From the NCBI GenBank assembly GCA_012295275.1, contig CM022671.1, positions 21,351,322-21,415,321 of the forward strand: DNA of 64,000 nucleotides. Reading direction: 5' to 3'. A program made the position numbers and the translations under genes. Below the pieces are notes generated by a model, which had not been told where the DNA came from, made no database searches, and saw only the letters and a list, made by a program, of their open reading frames with translations. The stretch is from Chrysomallon squamiferum. Taxonomy: Eukaryota; Mollusca; Gastropoda; Neomphalida; Peltospiridae. This document shows positions 13,501-27,306 of the stretch, piece by piece; the stretch's first letter is position 1; each line of letters opens with the position of its first letter.

Positions 13501-15687
13501 TATTTCTGACATCCTGATAGGGCCTAAAAAAAAGACATTGTTTGGTCCGTTGTATATTTTCCAGATTGGTTTATTCAGCACAGTAAGCAATGCTAATACC
13601 TGAAACGTTCATTTAGATATTTCTTGTTCCCTTGAAAATTAACAATACTGTGCAATCTAGACAATGCACTGATGTTATAATGATAAATTTTTTGCATAGG
13701 TACATTCCTTCGTAAACGACCGGTGAACTTCTTATCTGAAAGTGGATAACACTTAATAGTCAATGATTTGATTCTGTCGTGATTGGAATTTATTATTTAT
13801 CACGTCAACTCTTGTCTCAGTTTAGTACACATTTTATATATATATATATATATATAATGTTCCAAGAAAGAAACTGTTATAAATAAAATAAAAAATAAAA
13901 ATTATTATTATTATTACACTGACACAAAATTCAGTTTTAAAGTTATACTACTTTGTTGTTTGTGGTTCAGGATGTTGTATTCCATTACAGTGCAAACTGT
14001 GACAGTGTCATTAATCCATAATGAAACACGGGTACATAACGAAAGTTGTCATTCATTCAAACTCCTTTGATATGTATGTACGTATATATTTATGCCGGTA
14101 TATATCTTTATGTCTCTGTGTAGGTATGTATGTGTGTATGTATGTACGCATGTATGTATGTATGTGTATGTTTGTGTGTTTGTGTATGTATATAATATGT
14201 ATGTATGTACGTACATGTGTATGTATACGTGCTTGTATGTATGTAAATATTTATTTATTTATTTGTTTATTTACGTGTATTTTTCAGCGCGTTATGCTCT
14301 ACTTCGTTCAACCTAAACTGGTAAGAAAACAGCTGGTGTCGACAATTCTACATTCAGATGTTGACAATAAAACATTTACGACCTGCACATATGTTTCCTG
14401 AAATCATTAAGCATAAAACTAACTACACGACTTATACTTACATACGCCACAGTTAGATTTGATCACTCTTTAGTGCCCCTATTATGATTTATCGCTGAAA
14501 AATTAATGGGGTTGAAATTCTTTGAAACGACAATTAATGGATGCTGCCAAAAGAAAAATGTTTTATTTGAAATTATTATTATTTGTCAGATACGAAGTTT
14601 AGAATCGTTAACCTGTATTTTGACTTAATTATGTCGTTTTAATGTTTTAAGAATAGATTTTTCATATATATATAATATAGATTAAAGTACTAAGTAAAGA
14701 AATGGTTTTTTCCGCTACTGTGCGACAGTGCATATTTGTCACTGAGCAGTTTTATGACATAAAAAATTATTTTCAGAAAGTCGTTTGAGAAAGTAGAGTT
14801 AGTGTCGTTACCATATGCGATCACAACAAGTCTTTGTCACTTGCACAAGTGAGTAGATCGGAGCTAAAAAACAAACATTATCCTTGATATTCTAGGACAG
14901 CTTTTTAAAAGATCGTTTATCTAGATGAATGTACTGTTTGTCCTTAGCAGACGTATGTTTTTGCGTAAATTCGTGAGTTCTGTTTTCATAGACAATATCT
15001 GATTCGCAGTTCTGAATTATGCGAAGAACTAAAGCTTATTCACACTATGAGCAGATTTTAAAAATTAATAAATAGCACATTTAAAAAATATTACAGTAAA
15101 TTAAACTAAAATTTATATTTATAAAAAAAAAAAAAAAAAAATACTGAAAATATTTTTTCAACAAAAAAATAAACCGTTTTCCAATAAAGGACTTTTTTTT
15201 TTTTTTTATGGTTTTTAATCGAAACCTATTAACGCCCAAATTCGTATTTTAAAATGACTTTTTTATTTTTTTTACCCCTTGTTTTACTGTGTCTAATAGC
15301 ATTATTATCAATCATTTGTCAGATGTGAAATAACACAGGGGTTCAAATTAATGTAACATAATATTAATATTAAATAATCCACGCAAGAAGGCCCCCATAT
15401 TCCCAGTGGAAAAATAACTCTTGAAGGTAAAAACTTAACAGTTTCTTTAAAAACAAAATTTAAAAGTGTTAAAATTAATATTTTTCTTTGTTTAAAAGCC
15501 AAACAGATTTCTTCTTTGTAATAAAAGGGAGACGCGTCACTGGTTCGTGCTCCGAATGGTTTTGACTTCGAAATTTGTTTTTTCATCAGCTGAACTAAAA
15601 TAGTAAACGTTATAATTAAAATATGTATTTCATACTGGAATTTAATTAAAGCGATATAAGGTTATTATGTCGGAGGGTCAGTGAATA

Positions 15688-15788
<101 letters not shown>

Positions 15789-17052
15789 TCGACTAACAGA
15801 AAAATCTAAGGAAAAAAAGAAAAGAAAGACACACAGAAAATTTGAGTGGAAGAGTGAAAAGAAACAATCAAACGAAGATAAATACACAATCCTAAATAAT
15901 TTATTTGTCGAGTCGTTGATTAAATATTTTAATTATTTTAATGTCACTGATAAGATAATACTTCATAGACAGGGTAACATTATCAGTCAAGCAAACCGAG
16001 AATCTCTAATTAACTTTCACTGCAGCTTAGTCCATTCATCCACTGTCTTTGATTTATCACAGTATTAATTCAGTGAATTCCTCGGGACCAAGGACACATA
16101 GTTTGTAACAACTTAACATTCCTAAATCTTTCAACATCACTTCACACTAAGTTTTTGATTTTGATTTATTTAGTCAGTTTTACCAACAACTGTTAAATGT
16201 TTAACACTTTATTCTTATGTATGTCTCGCTTTGTACTGTTATTGTCACCGTTTGTATATGGATGTTTCTGTGTATGAATGTATGTATGTATGTCCGTATG
16301 TCTGCATATATGTATGTTACGAAGTTACTTCTGCTTGTGTGTGTAGTTATGCATTCTCAAGTTTAAGTCTGTCTCTGTGCAGGTACGAAATGATGCACTC
16401 TCTTTAATTCATATATTTACAACGAGGCTATATTCAAATTATCCTAACTACAAAATTCACAAAAAGTTAGTGTTGAAAATCTTATCCAGTAATCCAGCCA
16501 CTGAGTAGAACTGATCTGCGGTTTTTACACGTTTAAGCACGGTCGAACGATCCCCTGTGTTAAAAAAAAGAAAGAAAAAAAAAAGGGTCTGAATAATTGA
16601 ATTAAACATGCTAGATTACGCTGTACTGTAACGGCCCGTTTCATTGATTGTCGTCCTTTACGAGTAGATTTCCCAGGGGTCGCATTAAACATGTAGTTCA
16701 TTCTTCGAATAATTGTAGATTTCTAGCGAATTCCAAAAGAAATTAAAAGGGACCTTTTTTTTTATTAGGCTACGACAGATTAGAATGTGGGTTCGTGGCC
16801 AAAAGCCCCATAGACGTATCTCAACAAACTGTAAAGGCAATTGGCAAAATGCTCACAAGAAATTAATTTATTAAGTAAAACGTCTATTAAGGCAGGGATA
16901 GAATAACTTTATCTTTTTCAATGTGCACTTAGTGTCGATTTGTTAAATGGCTGCGTAACGAAATAGACTTATAATGTGATAGTGGGTATTATTAATATAT
17001 TTAAAAAATAGATCTATTAATAAGAAGAATAACAATAACAACAACAACACCG

Positions 17053-17087
<35 letters not shown>

Positions 17088-17812
17088 TAATAATAATAAA
17101 TTTTCTTAAAATTCTATTTTGTTCAATACTGGTATTAATGCTGTAGTATATGGATAAATAAATAAATAAATAATCAAACAAACAAACAAACAAATAAATA
17201 AATAAACTAAAAAGGATTATGATTATTAGATTTGATCAAACTTGTGGTCAACAGCTTTCCATAACCTTTCACTCATACAGACGACCCGATACACCAGCTG
17301 ATAAAGAAAAGAAAATATCTATTTTCCATTTCCCACTGTGGGAAAAAAAACAATGGAAATTATATCCAAAATTAGACGCCAATTTTTATATTTAGTGGCG
17401 TGTTTTCTCAAATTCTTGATTTACGTCATGCACAAGAATCTTCTGAAAATTTGATCATATTAGTCTCGATAATCAAACCATTATTTGCATTCCCACTCGA
17501 CTGGTACCAGACATCGTGCTTTTTCCGGTCGCGGGCCTCTGTGTTTGTTTCAGTCTCCAATTTCGCCTAATTGCTGTTCGATCCCTCCTCGTTCCGTCCA
17601 TTATTTGGTTTTAATAAGAAGACAATGTACACTGGAAATATTAGTTATCTTAATAATATTACTGAACTGCAGACTTTATGAAAGTTGCAAGTGTTTTGCG
17701 AAAAGAACGTACGGAAATTTTCAGGTTTTGTAAGTCGTGTTTTGTTATTCTGAAAGCTTGTGTTTGGAGGGGTAAAAACATTTTGTCATTTTGTTTTACT
17801 TTTGTATTATTA

Positions 17813-17834
17813 TTTTTTTTTTTTTTTTTTTTTT

Positions 17835-17869
<35 letters not shown>

Positions 17870-17950
17870 ACTCCATTATTACTACTACTGCTACTACTAC
17901 TACTATTATCTTCATTATTACTACTACTAAAACTACTACTGCTACTACTA
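17813..17950. repeat. Poly(T) then (ACT)n array
   Basis: T run to 17835 followed by ACT units with interruptions. Confidence 0.95.
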
Positions 17951-18221
17951 ATAATAAAAACAATAAAAACAGCAATGACAAGGGTATTTAATGTAAAACA
18001 TAAATAATTCTACAAGAGTTACAAATTCTTAAGTCGTAACTGTTCATTTCATAAAGTCGTGTTCATTGCTTTAAGAGACGTAAAACAGTTTGCTGAGAGT
18101 AAATTTGATTAAACTGATGAAAATCGATTTAATTTGCTAACACGATTGTATTTAATTTGCTAAATATTTAATTTAAAACAGGTTATAAAAGAAATTACTT
18201 TGCATTTAGTGTTTCTTTGAT

Positions 18222-18253
<32 letters not shown>

Positions 18254-18298
18254 GGTTTGCATTAAAGTTTTTATTTCTTACTAAATACATCTGAAAGA

Positions 18299-18314
18299 TT
18301 TTTTTTATTATTAT

Positions 18315-18377
<63 letters not shown>
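18299..18377. repeat. Long poly(T) tract
   Basis: Nearly pure T for about 79 nt, with a few ATT units near its start. Confidence 0.95.
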
Positions 18378-18379
<2 letters not shown>

Positions 18380-19466
18380 ATGTTTGTTATGAGGATTTGC
18401 AAAGGTACTTTTTGCCTTCCCATCTTCGTATCAAAGATATTTGTCATTCAGCGGTCAAAACAGAAGTAAATATTTGAACACGACTAACTACAAAAAGTGT
18501 ACTTAATGATGATGTAACACATCAAAAAAAAAAGAAAATAATTTGAAAGAAGAATTTTTTTAAATCTTTTTTATCTGATTGGTTAGTAGAGTGTGAATGA
18601 CACTATTACATCGTCCAATAGATTCCTTCGGGCTATGGAAAGCGGAAATAAGACCAGATTTTAAAAGCTTTGAGCTAAAATAAAGTTAATTCTGTGGAAA
18701 AAAAACTTTCCTTTTAAAGAATACTTTTACCCAGAATGATATTTTCACTTAGATGACCTATCTGGATGACGATCTTACTTAGTTTTTATAAGTTTTAAAG
18801 TGGATTAATCCAAAATATCGAAATATGAATTAAAACAGGTTATTCTGTACATGTGCTTGAAAAATGAGCATGACCGTAATGTTTTCCCTTAAGATTTTAT
18901 CATGCAGACCTAATAGTGTAGATTTATATATGGTATATGAATATAGTCATTGAAAGAATCTTTGGATTTTTATTTTTAAATTTTTCATTAAATTATTTAT
19001 TTATTTATTTTAATTTTTTTTTTTTTTTAGGGGGGGTGGTTTGAGAGATTCTTATATAACCCATAATTCCATGCGTAATGCATGCACAAAACGCCCAGTT
19101 TATTATTTGCCCTGACTCAAAACTGTTTCTATCCAACACAAACCTCAGCTCTCTGGGAAACGTACAACCTGTGCTGTCAAACTCGGGAAATACACTAATC
19201 ACACACACAAGCACCACGCCCTGTCAACTCCTCACTTATGGCTGAATGACGACACTCTCCACGTGACAGAACAGCAGCTCGGCAATTATCTAACCACGGC
19301 ACCATCGTGGCGAACACCATTATCATTTAATCTGGAATTATCCCTTTTTAATTCCTTTCACGACTACTATTAAATTTATTTTATTTATTTTATTTTATTT
19401 TATTTCATTTTTCATTTTTATTTTTATTTTACTTTTTTTTTTTTTTTTTTTTTTTCATGTCAAATA

Positions 19467-20191
19467 CAGTGCTACCTTGACTTACGAGTGCACCAACTTA
19501 CGAGTTTTTCGAGTTACGAACAGTCGCCCGGTCGATTTTTTGCGAGCCAAACTTCGACTTATCAGCAAGCTTCAGGTACGCCGCCGTTAGTCGGCGCAAC
19601 GAACAACACAACATCCGCCCAGCATCCCGCGTCTCACTCGTTTACATCACGTGGTTACCTCGCCGTTGAAGCATCTCTGTTGTGTTGTGCTAGCGTATTG
19701 TGCAGTATTTCGCCAAATTTCTTTTTTTCTGATCATGGATCCTAAGAAAGTGAGTGCGAAGGAGAGTGCTGAGAAGATGATATCCATTGAATTAAACCTT
19801 GATTTCACAGAAAAACATGAGCGAGGTGAGCGTGTAGTCGACTTGGCTAGGCAGTACGAACGCAATACTTCTACGACACGTACCATAATGTTACTGAAGC
19901 AGAAGGAGTCGATAAAGACAAAAACTCCAGGCAAAGGCGTTAAAATAAAATGTCTGATCTCCAAGATAAATACACTTTACAAAACCAATTTATTTTTTTA
20001 CAGTCTCTTTTATTTTGTTTTTATACATTATTTGTCTTTTATAAATACATGATTTTTTTGGGGGGGAGGGTTGAAACGGATTAATGGTACTTCAGTTAAT
20101 TTCAGTTGGCATAATTGATTTGGTATACGAGAAAATTGAGTTACGAGCTCGGTCACGGAACGAATTAAACTTGTAAGTCAAGGTACCACTG
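19467..20191 (+). mobile_element. Non-autonomous Tigger/pogo-type DNA transposon (725 bp)
   Basis: Both ends carry the terminal inverted repeat CAGTGSTACCTTGACTTAC (left from 19467, right ending 20191), flanked by TA on each side (19465-19466 and 20192-20193), the target duplication of Tc1/mariner-pogo elements. Inside, from 19735, an ORF begins MDPKKVSAKESAEKMISIEL and continues EKHERGERVVDLARQYERNT, the N-terminal DNA-binding (CENP-B-type helix-turn-helix) region of Tigger transposases. It runs out of homology after about 70 residues; the DDE catalytic domain is missing. This is therefore an internally deleted copy that could only move in trans. Confidence 0.92.
19735..19944 (+). pseudogene. 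Truncated Tigger transposase N-terminus
   Basis: About 70 residues of a pogo/Tigger helix-turn-helix domain are recognisable, including the LARQYERNTSTT recognition-helix region and the KQKESIK segment. The reading frame continues into unrelated AT-rich sequence. No catalytic acidic residues are present, so no active transposase is made. Confidence 0.85.
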
Positions 20192-20215
20192 TATTTCTTA
20201 ATTAATTAATTAATT

Positions 20216-20221
<6 letters not shown>

Positions 20222-20262
<41 letters not shown>
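20222..20262. repeat. (ATT)n microsatellite beside the Tigger element
   Basis: About 13 ATT units starting about 30 nt after the right end of the transposon. Confidence 0.95.
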
Positions 20263-20263
<1 letters not shown>

Positions 20264-20482
20264 TGCGCATCAACTGTCACTAGCAAAAACACCGACGATA
20301 TTCACAATAGTTAATTTATGAGTCTTTATTTGTTTAAAAGGTTTATCCTTCCTGACGTAAATGAAATGACCTTGAAATGTTGAGCCTCGCATTTATTTGT
20401 TAAAATGTCTGGTTTCATGTTGATATCAACGAACATCAAACAGTCAACAGTTGTTTTGACAGCAGTAATTCCGCAGTTGTTT

Positions 20483-20523
<41 letters not shown>
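20483..20523. repeat. Poly(T) tract
   Basis: T run of about 40 nt; another lies at 20692-20724. Confidence 0.95.
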
Positions 20524-20533
<10 letters not shown>

Positions 20534-20688
20534 TTTTATTTTTTTTTATTTTTTTCACACAAAGCTTTGCTGATTTACGTAAATATCGATTTTGAATTAA
20601 ACATCGCAAAATGTTTCACTAACCCACAAACCTGTTTTAAATAAACAAAACAAAACCTTTTTGTACTTTGCACAAACTTTTAGTCACG

Positions 20689-20724
<36 letters not shown>

Positions 20725-21051
20725 CTTTTCTGTTTTTTACCCAGTAAACATTAAGCCTTAAAGCTCAGATGAAAAATAACGATTTTAATCAGTCCGCGGT
20801 TAAGGACGTACCGCAAGCGCAATTCAAGATGTAATCGTGTTTACGTCATCATAGATATTTATCAAATTGACTGGTTTCAGACTGAAAGAATCAAAACAAA
20901 CAAATCGCCAGATTTATTATTAATATTTTTCTTCTGTTGTTGTTTCGACATTACACTGGCGTAGATAGATTATAAAAATGCGATTGCTTTGATTAGTTTA
21001 TTTTTCATTATTAATATTGTTACACATGTGTGTATGTCTGTATGAACGTAT

Positions 21052-21056
<5 letters not shown>

Positions 21057-21092
<36 letters not shown>
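21057..21092. repeat. (AC)n microsatellite
   Basis: About 18 AC units. Confidence 0.95.
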
Positions 21093-21094
<2 letters not shown>

Positions 21095-21539
21095 TACATT
21101 TTATTTGTTTTAATGTCGTTTGGGATGCCTTCAAAACAGCCAAATAATTTGTTTTGTTGATTTTTTTAATTATAATTTATTTATTTTTATTTTATATTTT
21201 ATTTATTTTTTATTTTTTATTGTTATTATTTTTTAATTCTTTCTTTCTTATATATTTGTTTTTTGTGCGTTTGTGCGTTTGTCTATGAACTTCAATAGTT
21301 ACATATGCACATATATTAAGTAAGTTTTCCACAGGTCTATCAATTTTTAAACTTGTTGTGGTTGTTGTGGTTGTTGTGGTTGTTGCTTAAAGTACTGATA
21401 GTAAATGTTGTCCAGAATTAAGAAATGATCGTTTTCTTTCATCTTTATGCTTTTATTATTATTACCGTTATTTCATTAACATAAGAAATACTAAATAAAA
21501 AGGCAACTCATTCATACATACTCTTGGCGTGGTCTTGAA

Positions 21540-21990
21540 AATTACTTTCACCCGGACATGTAAATAAAATATTAGAGACTCGTAATATCAAACACTCTCG
21601 AAAATACCAATACAGTCTGTCGAGCTTTGTCAAATCTGGCGTAAACAGCTCGCGTCTTACTCAAAGAGGCTTATTGTCGCTTTCTGCTACAATGTCATAA
21701 AAAATTAAAATGCAATCAGCAAAAGGGAAACGCTGTTCTTTTAAAAGGAGCGACGCGTTGGGAAACCTTGCAGAGGGACCGAGACAACGGTCGTGCGTTA
21801 TATCTCCTGTTTTAATTATGACAACTTAACGAGCGGCGTAGCCTCATTTGACGAGCGGTGTCTAAACGTCAACCCGTGCGCATCGATCGTCTGATTAGAT
21901 TAAATCCGCGGTGGAAAACGACGTCTGAAGCAGTGTTCTGTGTTTTGTCTGACAGATAACTCTGGCGGAAAGACATGTAAGCAAATAGTA
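21540..21990. promoter_or_regulatory. CpG-rich non-coding island, possible cis-regulatory element
   Basis: Many CpGs in an otherwise CpG-poor AT-rich region. It includes repeated ACGAGCGGYG (near 21829 and 21851), a homeodomain-like cluster GATTAGATTAAATCC (21893-21907) with a K50-type TAATCC-like end, and no open frame or simple repeats. Function is inferred only from composition. Confidence 0.3.
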
Positions 21991-23213
21991 ACTCGTTTTG
22001 TTAACAGACGTAAATAAACTGCTGTTTTAGATGGACGTGATACGTAATTTCCCATTCCAGCCACCGTTATAATCATCGCTTGTGTATTTAAGTGCTATAC
22101 CTAAGGCTGTGTAATGTTAATTATAGTATTATACGATCATTGATAAATAAGCAGAATTTCAATATATATTTACCCGTGTCTTATGACCACTGTAATGTTC
22201 TGAACGAACTTCACAAGTGCACCAGAATTTAAAGGTTAATCAAAGGTCACTTCATCATAATTTCATTTAAAGAAACTATGCAAATTAGTTATTAAAAAAT
22301 AAAATTAAAGTAAGGGCAATTTCACACGGAGAAATTAATGGAAAATAAACTGTTTAAGAAGAGATCAGTTTCAAAGTACCAAATTACCAATGAATTCATT
22401 AATTTAATTAATGTATTTATACTTACATGAAATGAATCCACGATAAAACAAATAATTCATCCTCGTAAGTTTATCATTGCAATGTTATAACTTTATCATT
22501 TTACCAATAGCTGTTATGAATAAAACACTAATATGGAAGTTTACTTGTTCGAACTGCATACAGTACGAACACGTTAATTCTTAATTAACTGACAGATAAC
22601 ACGAAATGTGTCATTAAATGATTAAATGTATTTATTATCAGATGATTATGTCGAACTTGTCTGCTCCTTTAAGTCTATCTTAAAAAAGGATCTATATAAA
22701 GGCGAGCAATATTAACCCTTTTCATATGACATAATTAAGATAAGGGATAAAATACACCTGCCGATTCTGCATCAATAGTTCCTCGATGGTTTCTTACAAT
22801 ACACTCTCTAAATCCAATCCCTAATTACGAAAAATATTATGCTTACTTCCATATAGTTCTTGCTTAATAATACTTCAACAACCGAAGCGAAATAAGTATC
22901 TTGGAAATAGCTTGGGAAAAAAAAAAAAAAAAAAAAATCTGGTAAGACTTTTAATTGGAAATAGTATATCGACTGGAGGTCACTGCTATCTTTTATGCAG
23001 TTTTAAATCGCAGTCACATTTTACATACAGCATAAGCAAGAAGTGCTGAATTAATTATAACATTTTTTTTTTTTTTTTTTGACGTATTGTTAAATTAATA
23101 TTAACGTCCCAAAACATAGCAACATCTCTGCAAAAAGATTTGAAGAGTAAATGTTTAATAATGAATTGACCTGTCGGGTCAAGGTCAAAGTTTAAATCAA
23201 TGTATTTTAATTA

Positions 23214-23311
23214 CTACTAGTAGTAGTAATAGTAGCAGCAGCAGCAGCAGCAGCTGTAGTAGTAGTAGTAGTAGTAGTAGTCGTGGTGGTGGTGATGGTG
23301 GTTGTGGTGGT
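23214..23311. repeat. (AGT)n-(AGC)n-(AGT)n-(GGT)n compound array
   Basis: Begins with a short ACTACTAGTAGT inversion, then AGC, AGT and GGT-type trinucleotides. Confidence 0.9.
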
Positions 23312-25559
23312 AAGAAATTGATGATGATTAGAAAATTCCAAATGAAGCTTAATTAGTTTCCTAAGTTTAATTGACTATCTATAAAACTACAAATTAGTCG
23401 CAGTGTAAAGTAATATATATATATATATATATATATTTAGAATATTTATTACAGTAGTTAATATAAAATATGTTTCAAATGTGCAATGGAAGTATGAATG
23501 ACAAAGTGTTTCCTAGGTTAGATCAATCACGTGACACTTCTGTCCTACGTCCTCAGCTACGAGCTGAAATAGTCTTTCTGATTAGAAATTCATGCAAGTG
23601 TTAATAAAGGTATTACGTTATAGGAATAGTATTTAATTAGTATTGCGAGTGCTGCTACTGAAATATTACAATGAATTTAGAAAAAAAAAACTGTATTTTT
23701 ATATAAAAAAAAGAAAGAAAAGAAAAAAAAAAGTGAAGAAAAAAATGTTATATCTGCATAAAAAAATGATGATAATAATAAGAAGAAGAAGAAGAAAACG
23801 AAGATGTGATGATGATGATGATGATGATGAACGAAAATGAAACATGATATCTTTGACGACGACGACGACGAAAGTTCTAAGATGAACCTGTACATATTAG
23901 CCAAACCAGTATTTGCACATATTCGTCAAACCAGTTTTTATACCCAGAAGGCTGCCCTCCAGTAATGCGATTATTTTCATTCTTAACAAGTTCATGTATT
24001 CATTTCCGTAAATTATTGTACGAATATTGATTTGAAAAATATTGCAGACGTAATGTCAAGCAGACGAGAATTGGTTGAATCTGCTGTGTTTGAAGTAACG
24101 CCAGCTAATAAGGATGCAGAGACTGTTTCTATTTCCCTTCCACTGTCTATTAATTGTTTAAACATTTGAAACTTACACAGAGCTGAAGATCAAAGCATGC
24201 TTGTCTTGGACACATAATTCAGAAGCCAATGCTGCCCGGCCGAAACAGTGTTAGTATGTTAGAAGTCAGAAGACTTGTTAAGTAGTTTTATATTTATCCT
24301 GTTATTTCTTTAGAAGAGCAGAACACGGCATTAAAACTTAAAATTCTTAAGATCGATGACTGTCAAAGACTAGTATTGTCAGTGTAAAAAAAAAAAAAAA
24401 AAAAAAAAATCAGATATCGATAGATGTTTTTTTATTTTCTGTTCCTTTTCTTCTTCTTTCATTTTTTTCTTTCTTTTTTTGTTTTGTTTTGTTTTATGTT
24501 TGAAATCGATCATTTTCGAATAATTTTTTTTAGAGGATTTTTTTTTTTTTATTTGGTACTAGTTTTCTTAAGAAGATGAACAGCAACTATGACACCAAGA
24601 TAAAAAAAAATGGCAGTTATTACAACAAAAAAAAAAAAAAAAGAAAATACAAGGAAAAGAAAGATGTCTGTTCAGTTTCAAAACAGCAAGAAATAACACG
24701 ATTGTGTTGTCCCCCAAGAAGTATTTGTGTTTGTAATTAAATGTCGAAACAGATCAGTTACAGTTTTAAATAGAAGTGAAACGAAAAACGAATCGGCAAC
24801 AGCCAATAAATTCATTCGTGAAACATCGGTGGGTTTCGTTAATTTACGTTGTTGGCGAGAAATTGTAGCCAAACAGTGTTAATGTGTAATCAAATACAAC
24901 ATTTATAGTTACAACTTGCAACATGGTGCAGGTAAATTATGAGATATCAAGAAAACAAAGAAAAAGAGAAAGTCTTCGATTTTACTCTAAAACAGGTAAC
25001 TAATAAATAACTCAGAAGGATCGATTCATGAACCAGTTGCTTCTGAATTTATCATTTCAAACTTTACTAAAAGAAACATTTGGTTGTTCTTGTTATTTTG
25101 TGACAAAGACTTCAGAATTAATCATCCGCATTATCTACTTAATTTTATTTTTTATTTTGAAAGAAATTATGAGGTAAAGAGTAAAATGTATTCTTAAGAA
25201 TTTTGAACTTACTCTTATAGACTGGAGGATGTTTAGTGTTTATACACTTTACACTTACTGATATCTGCAGCCACTGAGTGGGCTGAATTAAATTGTACTT
25301 GATACTAAAGCTAAATTTTATATTATATAATAAACTAAAACAAGGTATGAACTGATCTAAGTGATTAGCGAAAAGAACTATCTCGAACTTACCTTGATAA
25401 AATTCCAGTCCAGCATTTCGAAAAATAAATAACAGAACTGTCACTTCTCTTTCAAAGAGTAACTAATCAGCAGTCACTAGTTACAGTACTTGTTCTAACT
25501 CCAGAATACGCTACAATCACTTGTATTTGAAACTGAAACTTACAGCCCGTAGTTACAGC

Positions 25560-25990
25560 GTTTAGTCAAACTGACTCCAGAAAAATCGACAGAGTTTATT
25601 TAAATATCTATAATATACATATTAACGAGTTTCTCCACCAGCTAACAGCCTCTGTTCTGTGACGTCCAATAACCAAAGCAACCATCGCTCGATAACCTCT
25701 AGTGATGAAGATTCGCCGTCAAGAAGGGTGGAGACTATACTGTCGTCTGCTCATCTCCGTCACGCCCACAAACCAAAACGTGAACGTTGGTATTTAAAGG
25801 TACGCCGTCATCCACGGACATTTTGACTTTCTGATCTATAAGTTTCAACTCGATGCTCTTCGTTTTTGAATCGGCCCGTGTTTGTTTTTCTCATTGACTT
25901 TATTCACTTTTTAACCACTGGATCTCGCGTGTCCTACGTTTCCCAACAACGAGAGTTAGAAGAGTCACCTGAAGTAAAGAAATTTGTTAT
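25560..25990. promoter_or_regulatory. Candidate promoter / first-exon region
   Basis: This segment is clearly richer in CpG than its surroundings. On the plus strand it contains TGACGTCCAAT (CRE-like plus CCAAT, 25660-25670) and TATTTAAAGG (25791-25800). On the minus strand a strong donor ATCAAG/GTAAGT (donor 25392-25387) lies downstream, as expected of a non-coding or short coding first exon. No matching coding exons were found in the window, so orientation and gene are unknown. Confidence 0.3.
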
Positions 25991-27266
25991 TGTATCCATT
26001 ATCCAAGCTGAAGTTTAGCAAAACACGGACTCCAGTGAGAAAGTGTATTTATTTTGTCACTGTTATAAACTTGGTATTGAATTATCTGTATTGATCAAAC
26101 GTGTTATATTCTTCTGCTGTTACAGTCAGACTCTAAGCTACAATTATTTCAGTTCATTCAGTTTTCTCGCCGCTGTACTTAATATACCTGAGAAGTGTGT
26201 GATGCGGTTGAGTTATTATAACACCATGCTCACCTTCCTAGTGGGACTAGACTATAGTACAGTGGCTTGATTTCGGGATCAATACAGAGCCCCGCCACAA
26301 ATTTATTAAATTCCGATTTTTTTTCCGATTATTAAGATGAATTATAAAATAAAAATAAAAAATAAATAAATATCTTTCTCTTATATTATCACTTATGAAA
26401 TTTTTTAAATTTAAACATAGACATATATATTATAAAATCTGTTAATATTAAAATATATTGAAGTATTGCTAAAATATTATTTCAATCTTTATATGTTACG
26501 TGACATAGGATGGATTATAGTTTGAACGGTTTCTGATTAAGATATTTTGAAGATTATTACATTAAGTCTTTCACAAGCGGTATTTGAATATATTCCTGAA
26601 AGGGCTTTCGTGTCTTTTATTTTTTAGCGTTCTGCTTGTTAATCTTTTCTAGCATATGTAAATACTTAATTTCACTATCTCCATAATGCTTAGACGACAG
26701 AAGTGAAAAACAATTTGATTTAGGCGTAGTCAAAATGAAATAAACGGCAATGCGTTTATCCACGAGTACGACACTGTCTACTTTTTCTTCAAGAACACTG
26801 GATCGGGGTGGCTATAATGTATTTTCATATTTCTCTATTTTTCACGATTTGATTTTCTATGGTAACAGTAGACTGTTAGCATAGCGGCTTCGAATATAAT
26901 GAACCTAAATATATATTTGACAGTGATTCAGCTAAATATCATTTACAGTGTATATCAAAGTCAATTCATTTATTCAGATCTCCGCCACTGGGAATTTCCC
27001 GTTCCAGCAAGCTATCCACAACAGGCAGTAGTGTGTCCTTTCCTCTCTCAGAGAAGATTCTTATAAACAATAAAATCGAAAAAGTATTCTACCTTGTGGT
27101 GTAGCGGGTTTCTTCTCTCCTTATCTGAATGTCTTTAACCTTATTTATTACGTTGTAAAACAAGATATTTAAAATAACGAATGCATCGTTAAATAAAACA
27201 TTTTTTTCTTTCTTATTCTTATTCTTCTAATATATTTTCTTTCAGTATACTTCCTCCCTCTCTCGT

Positions 27267-27267
<1 letters not shown>

Positions 27268-27306
<39 letters not shown>
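27268..27306. repeat. (GAT)n microsatellite
   Basis: About 13 GAT units. Confidence 0.95.

Noticed and set aside
16520-16560. tRNA-like box B (ggtcgaacgatcc)
   Set aside because: Does not match GGTTCRANNCC, and no box A or cloverleaf pairing is seen nearby.
17678-18007. Leu/Thr/Val-rich hydrophobic frames near 17.8 kb
   Set aside because: Produced by poly(T) plus (ACT)n, not by membrane-protein coding sequence.
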